DNA of 64,000 bases from Turnera subulata (lineage: Eukaryota > Streptophyta > Magnoliopsida > Malpighiales > Passifloraceae): assembly GCA_028386065.3 (NCBI GenBank), contig JAKUCV010007332.1, forward strand, positions 8,189 to 72,188. Direction: 5' to 3'. The notes beneath the pieces were generated by a model. It made no database searches and was not told the DNA's origin. It saw only the letters and a list, made by a program, of their open reading frames with translations. Positions within the stretch are counted from its first letter, which is position 1; every line of letters begins with the position of its first letter. A program made the translations under genes and the position numbers. This document shows positions 59,301 through 64,000 of the stretch, piece by piece.

Positions 59301-62010
59301 ATGCATGTGTTGCAACTTTTAAATCATGAAAAATCATGCCACACAACAGGGCAGCACAAACAGTTACAATTATGAAAGTATTCACTACTTTCAACAGGAC
59401 CAAGAATAGTACAAGATAGCATAGTTGCGGATAACCAATAACCAGTTGTGATGACTAGTCCAAGTATAACTTTAAAACAAAGTAGCAAACCTTCATATTT
59501 TTGTAGTAATCACCCTTCCAATTCGGAGTGGGAAAGGAACTTTGTAGATTATATATATCAACCTATAAAACAGAAATGGAAAACATTAAAGAATAACCAA
59601 ATGCAGGGGTGGATTAGCGTCAGTGGCTAATTGTCAAACTGTTGTACTTAGCTGATCCCATAGAATGCAGCAAACTTACTGTTCCAGTGAAGTATGTAAG
59701 GAAAGATAGCATAATGCCATTTTCAAGGGTTGACTGTACACGGGAATTAACCATCATGCCTGGAACAAGAAGATCAATTGAAATTCCCTTGATATCCTTC
59801 ATCTGTAGAAGAAAACAACAATTTGAAGTGAAGAAAGTACAATGACTTCCAGAGGAAAGACATCCAAAAGGAAAAGGAAGGAGACCACACAGCATACCAC
59901 GCATTTGGTCATAGAATCTGGATCAGGACTAAGATAAACAACTTTGCGAGTTTTATCAATCCTTTCAACAACCCCTTGGAAAATCTGTCCAATTTTCATG
60001 TCCACATGCCTGCTTTCTATAACCAAAAAAAAGGATAAGAAAGAAGTAAGCCAAGGTAAGGAAAACAGAAATCACATATGCATATTTGACTATGTGCTGC
60101 TAAAAGGTACAAAGCCCAAAGGTTACTGGCAACTACGTCAAATTATTGCTGCAAACAACCTCTTATACAAGGCAATCTTGTTTTTCAAATGACCAACTGC
60201 CTGAAACAGTTCCTTTTGCACAAGAATGACTTTATATGGACTAAGACCACCTTAAGTGACAGATACAAGAACATATAACCACAAGCAAGCAAAGTAAGAA
60301 CTTATTGTCTGGGACATACGCCTACTTATCCAAAAAACCAGAAAGAACGTTATGTTTAATTGCTTGAGCTCTCTATGTGGAGCCGCTGAGATTTTATGAA
60401 CATAAGCACACTGAGAGTTATGGGAGAAACAAAAAGTACCAAACCTGTTGGATGAACTACATGAGATGATGGTGGTGGTGGGAAATGGCTACATAAACTC
60501 ATAAAAGGGAAAGAAAGAAAACATAATTGATATTTACCGTCCTGGTTGTCCTTTGGCACGAAGCCAGAATATGAAGGTATTCCAAAGTGAAGAATATAGC
60601 CATGATCCTCAATGCTTTTAACATATGCACTAAGAACCTGTTATCATGGAACAAGTAAGGCAGGATTAGAAAATCATGGAATGCATATTCATACAAAAAC
60701 GTGAAAAGCATCATACCCTTTTTCTTAACCGACTGTGGCCGCTGCCGACAGCCTACTACTAAAAGTTCTAATGTTAACACTGCTTAGAGTAGTCTAGTGC
60801 CTTGACAACAGTCACTTGATGTGACTACCTGCTTCAGGTTCAAACTTAAAAGTTCCTCATATAACCATTTCATTAATCATCTAACATTGGAAGTAAGATA
60901 AAGGCAGAAATGAGAAGAAAACAACCACCCGAGCCAGAAATAGAGTTGACATACCATTCCCTCTTGGATAATATCCGATGAAAATCCTTTATGCAGCAAA
61001 GAAAGGCGCAAAGAAAGCCAAATCTTTCTTTTACCATTATCCCTTTTATCCTCATCTAACTGCAATACAGTGCATGCAACCAGCTGGCCCACATGGAATA
61101 TGCTTGGAAGATTATTTTCATCCTCCTTTTAGAAACGGGAATGGGGCAAAAAGAAAATAGTTTTAGAACACCATATGGTGGAGAGAAAAGAATAAGGGGA
61201 AGTAAACCAAATGAATCTGTTCTTATGAAAGCTATTCATACCGCAATCTCATCAAACAGAGCAGTATCAAGTGCATCCGCAGCTCGCACTAATCCACGCA
61301 AGCCACCGGGAAGTCCAACTACAAGGTCCTTCTCATTGACTTCCACAACAACTCCCCACAGTTTCATCCCGGGGGAGATATTCTAGAGAAACAGAGAACA
61401 AAATTATATTAACGCATGGTCACAGTAAAACCGTCATATTAATAACCCAAAACAAAGAAATAAAGATTTAAACTTGCTCTTTCAATCAATCCATCAATTG
61501 TGCTAACTAAAACGAGAATGACAAAAACCTTTAACGTGATTTTATTGGCAAAGCGTGGTAGTTTCCCAGTCAATCCATCCCCAAAGAGCGAACCTAAATC
61601 ATCCTCGGCCGAATCACTCTTACTTAGGTAATGTTTCCCCTTCTTGTTCTTCTTCTTCAAGAATCGCTCCTCACTATCAAACTCGGCATCAACTTGTGCA
61701 CGAATATCGTCCCTCTCTTTCTTGCTCAGCGAGCTGCCCCCACCTGGAAGAGCAAAAAAAAAAAAACATAAGCGATATGCAGAAAACATAAGTCTATTGA
61801 AATTGAAACAAGCAAAGCAAAAAGAAGAAGAAAAGGGGAGCAATTATTACCTCTAGGGAAGTCAGGGTCGTCGTCCTCGAGGTGCATGGAACCAAGCTGG
61901 AGTGGAGTTTGCTTGCTCTTACCGGAATCTGCTTTAAAAGACTTCTTTGAAGCCTTGTTGACGCTGGTGGTTTTAGGTCTTTCAGTTTTCATTTTTCGAT
62001 GAGCCCCCAT
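41377..62010 (-). CDS. RRP5: rRNA biogenesis protein RRP5 (PDCD11 homologue), 40 exons
   Basis: Exons in transcript order: 62010-61851, 61743-61529, 61382-61242, 61125-60955, 60637-60538, 60016-59898, 59802-59680, 59562-59491, 59022-58930, 58638-58525, 58431-58309, 57527-57342, 57220-57146, 56886-56750, 55747-55613, 55253-55108, 55026-54961, 53738-53632, 53520-53440, 51887-51813, 51729-51628, 51484-51316, 51202-51051, 50887-50804, 50720-50620, 49735-49582, 49422-49348, 49248-49101, 47755-47110, 45924-45864, 45396-45251, 45159-44976, 43647-43549, 43272-42899, 42794-42618, 42392-42296, 42206-42051, 41958-41728, 41662-41579, 41484-41377. They sum to 5787 nt, giving 1928 residues, all in phase. 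A Lys-rich and acidic N-terminus (1-125) precedes a long series of S1 RNA-binding repeats (about 126-1520; for example KLWGVVVEVNEKDLVVGLPG, GYVKNVTSKGCFISLSRKLD). An acidic Ser/Asp linker follows (1521-1644), then HAT/TPR repeats to the end (FIWLHYMGHML, DIWSVYLDQ). RRP5 acts in the nucleolus in early cleavages for both 18S and 5.8S/25S rRNA. The start is the first ATG of the conserved frame. Confidence 0.94.
46085..46466. mobile_element. Possible MITE in RRP5 intron 29
   Basis: The ends read GTCACATAAAACGC on the left and GTCACATAATGCGC on the right complementary strand, 380 bp apart. The interior near the left end is GC-richer, with overlapping GGTACGG/CCGTACC palindromes. No convincing target duplication was found. 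Confidence 0.35.
46562..46815 (+). repeat. Two-copy tandem repeat of about 127 bp in RRP5 intron 29
   Basis: Blocks TTCCAACTTTATCAG, ATTGATTC(C/T)TCAGTTT and CAAGATGCATC recur at 46609/46735, 46660/46785 and 46680/46806. The copies are diverged. Confidence 0.6.
50721..50803 (-). other. GC-AG intron (RRP5 intron 24)
   Basis: On the minus strand the donor reads TACTTG then GCAAGTATTT, and the acceptor is AAAAACAG. Joining gives ENYLVLSIPEHNYAIG in frame, which matches the family here. The only nearby GT would change the frame. Confidence 0.85.
52473..52875 (+). repeat. Three-copy tandem repeat, about 135-bp unit, in RRP5 intron 19
   Basis: GAAGCAAACATAATGGAGAA occurs at 52491, 52625 and 52762 (spacing 134 and 137). 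Units run from GGAAAATTATTCAAT to GGGGCTTGCATATAT and are about 90-95% identical. The intron (51888-53439) is one of the longest in the gene. Minus-strand frames across it repeat the same short peptide and are not genes. Confidence 0.88.
54112..54510. mobile_element. Tourist-like (PIF/Harbinger) MITE in RRP5 intron 17
   Basis: This 399-bp element has terminal inverted repeats GGCTAAGTTTGGGA (left) and GGGTAAGTTTGGGA (right strand), flanked by TTA at 54109-54111 and 54511-54513. The 3-bp TTA duplication and size fit Tourist-type MITEs. It is non-coding and lies in the long intron 53739-54960. Confidence 0.8.
55748..56749 (-). other. GC-AG intron (RRP5 intron 14)
   Basis: The donor reads CTCCAAG then GCTAGTATC and the acceptor GACCCAG. 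Joining 56750 to 55747 gives QGFAPRSELGLEAGSD in frame. Using the GT four bases further on would create an immediate stop. The intron is about 1.0 kb and otherwise featureless. Confidence 0.75.
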
Positions 62011-62421
62011 TGTATTTGCTCTGCTGCGAATCCAGAAGAACGTTTAAAAGCAAAACCAGTGAGGGAGGCTGAAATTTGAGTTTCGAGGTATTATTGGTGA
62101 GTATATATCAAAGAGAAGGAAGAGGAAGCCCCGGCCGGAGACGAGGTGGGGTTTTCCAAAGGGTTTTAGTTTTAGGGGAGCCGTTGCCGCGATGCCCAAC
62201 TCCTTTCTAACCTGGCAAATCTCTGGGCCTAAGTAGGAAAGGCTATTGGGCTGGGCCTAAGTAGTTTTGCTTTTGCACTTTTCAGCTGGGAGTATTACTT
62301 GTATCGTGGTGGGCCTGTGTAAGAAGGCTTTGCTTTTACACTAAGTATTACTATTGTTGGGCTGTGAATTGCCGAGAGCAATCTGATACTTACCTCACCG
62401 ATTCTTGATTCAAATTTACAT
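62011..62421 (-). promoter_or_regulatory. RRP5 upstream region with clustered site II (TGGGCY) motifs
   Basis: TGGGCC or TGGGCT occurs at 62224, 62247, 62252, 62310 and 62358, that is five times within 140 bp and 210-355 bp upstream of the start codon. Site II motifs are known to be enriched in promoters of plant ribosome-biogenesis and ribosomal-protein genes and are bound by TCP factors, which fits the RRP5 role. A GGTTTTAGTTTTAGGG stretch near 62163 only loosely recalls a telo-box. Transcription start not located. Confidence 0.55.
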
Positions 62422-64000
62422 GGGGTAAATGCATATATTGGGGTCCGTACTATTTAATTTGTCCCTTTTAGGAGTCTGTATAATTTTATGTCCCTTTTAT
62501 ATACCCATACTATTATATATTGTCCCTTTTAGGGGTCTGGGTCAGCCCCCCATCTGACGTGGACTGCCCGGGAAGTGATTGGGTCAAACGCGCGGTAAAT
62601 GGACGACACGTGGAAGCGCGTGAGCGCGTGTCATGCACGCGTTGACAGCAAGGCATGTGGGGCCCACCTCTCGTATTTCCTTCTGGAATCGATTTCTTTA
62701 ATTCCGTTTTATGTTTAATAATTAAATTAATAAATTTTTATTAATAAAAAATTAAACAATGTACCAAAAAAATAAAGAAAAAAAAAAAGAAAAAAACTCA
62801 TCCTCTTCTCGACTGCCCTCACACCCATCGTCCCTTACCTTTCCATGGTAGCCGCTTCACCCACCTCCCTCCACCACCTCTACCAACAATCGCCATTCCA
62901 ACAAATGCAACCACCATCTCCAACAATAAATCTAAATCAAAACCTGATTAAATTCAAATCAAAACACTTCTTGAAGAAATTCCCAAAATCTAAAGCACGT
63001 CAAGGTCGCGCTCTGCTGCTCGCCCATGCCTGTCCAGTCGAAGAAGGAGATCTGGCCGCTGTATGCGACGTAGAGGGAGACATCGATTGAGGCGGCGGTG
63101 AAGGCGTAGACGAAGCCTTCGAAGACGGGGTGACGATGGAGACGATGGAGGCGTTGATGCCAGAGAGAGGGGGAGGGGAGGAGGCAGAGCTAGGACTCGA
63201 ATTAAAGAAAGAGGCAGGGGCGATCGGAGCCCTTAGTATGGAGCCAGTGGAGGAGGCAGGGTAGTGGCGGTGGCGGAGCCGGTGGAGGAGGCAGGGGCAG
63301 TGGCTATGGCAGTGAGGAAGACGAAACATGATGGTTAGAGAACCGATCAGAGAACCGCAACCAGTGCGGCTACAAATAGTGGTGGTGGAGACCGATAACA
63401 CGGCGGCGGCGGCGGTAGGTTGAGGGGAAAAGAAAGAGGCCGCGACGTGTGGGTTGGTTGAGAGGAATCAGGGAAGAGGATGAGAGGGAAAGAAAAATGA
63501 AAATAAAAGTAAAGAAACGGAAAAGAGGGGAGAGGTTTTGGGGGAATTGGTTAGGGAGAGGGACTGAATTCGTGAAGAAAAAATCGGGGAGAGGGAAGGT
63601 GGGGTGGCGGAAGAAAAGAGAAGAAAGATAAGAAGAAAAGAAAAAACAAAAAAGAAAAGAAAAAAAGATGGAAAAAATTGGGCGCCTCTGCTGATCGTTT
63701 TGATCAGTGGAGGCTAGCCTCTCTTTTTTAAAAAAAAAAATTCCATTCCTTTTTTTCTTTTAACAAAATAAAATAAATCCAATTAACGGAAAAAGAATTT
63801 TGGAAGGAAATACGGGAGGTGGGCCCCACATGCCTTGCTGTCAACGCGTGCAAGACATGCGCTTCCACGTGTCGTCCATTTACCGCGCGTTTGACCCAAT
63901 CGCTGCCCGGGCAGTCCACGTCAGATGGGGGGCTGACCCAGACCCCTAAAAGGGACAATATATAATAGTATGGGTATATAAAAGGGACATAAAATTGTAC
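62422..64000. mobile_element. Mutator-like element (MULE 3), truncated by window end
   Basis: The left arm (about 62465-62690) and right arm (63806-64000) are inverted repeats. They share GTCCCTTTTAGGGGTCTGGG, CCCCCCATCTGACGTGGACT, TTTACCGCGCG and GGGCCCACCTC blocks with identity above 90% by eye, so the insertion is fairly young. The arm extends left to about 62422 (GGGGTAAATGC); the matching right end lies beyond 64000. The inner 1.1 kb is unlike the TIRs and carries coding-like sequence (62845-63400). No transposase is seen in this part. Confidence 0.8.
63000..63401 (-). pseudogene. Frame-shifted coding-like segment inside MULE 3
   Basis: On the minus strand a frame gives PLSGINASIVSIVTP (about 63175-63131). 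One base out of register it continues as FEGFVYAFTAASIDVSLYVA then YSGQISFFDWTGMGEQ (about 63120-63020). The continuity of protein-like sequence across one frameshift suggests a decayed, captured host gene fragment. I do not recognise the source protein. GGTGGAGGAGGCAG-type repeats flank it. Confidence 0.35.

Overview
The window is nuclear DNA of a flowering plant, most likely a eudicot. Evidence: many-exon genes with short AT-rich introns, plant-specific proteins, and a dense load of plant transposons (long solo LTRs, Mutator-like elements, MITEs, LINEs, a copia gag relic). I cannot name the species.

Three protein genes look intact. (1) On the + strand, 8958-17963, a 15-exon gene encodes a 1393-residue protein of the DDB1/SF3B3/CPSF160-like 'CPSF A subunit' family, best matching the third plant member typified by Arabidopsis At3g11960. 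(2) On the + strand, 25430-26406, a two-exon gene encodes a 278-residue alpha/beta hydrolase of the D14/KAI2/DLK (strigolactone/karrikin receptor) family with a complete Ser-His-Asp triad. (3) On the - strand, 62010-41377, a 40-exon gene encodes a 1928-residue RRP5/PDCD11 rRNA-processing factor (many S1 domains followed by HAT repeats). In both large models every junction keeps the frame and the summed exons are divisible by three. Three of the introns are GC-AG.

From memory, the CPSF-A-like and RRP5 genes are neighbours in Arabidopsis (At3g11960 and At3g11964). Here they are convergent and about 23 kb apart. The gap holds the D14-like gene, a wrecked Kelch-repeat gene, solo LTRs, a Mutator-like element, a copia gag relic, a MITE and small gene fragments.

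Layout: 1-2218, rearranged long LTR whose 5' part is inverted relative to its 3' part; 2219-3282 and about 6340-8190, two decayed LINE copies; 4087-6142, Mutator-like element with a perfect 9-bp target duplication and a proline-rich internal ORF; 8260-18500, CPSF-A-like gene with flanks; 20800-24218, 3.4-kb solo LTR containing a 28-bp-period array of hairpins with compensatory stem changes; 25430-26406, D14-like gene; about 28985-35925, dead Kelch gene with three solo LTRs nested inside one another in a single exon; 36186-37886, second Mutator-like element; 38080-38890, copia gag relic; 39341-39774, MITE; 39950-40945, unidentified gene fragments plus a copy of the D14-like gene's 3' flank; 41377-62010, RRP5; 62422-64000, a third Mutator-like element running off the window.

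The clearest previously hidden structure is the three-deep nest of solo LTRs. Each layer has its own 5-bp target duplication, and removing all of them restores the Kelch reading frame. I see no evidence for an undescribed enzymatic or defence system.
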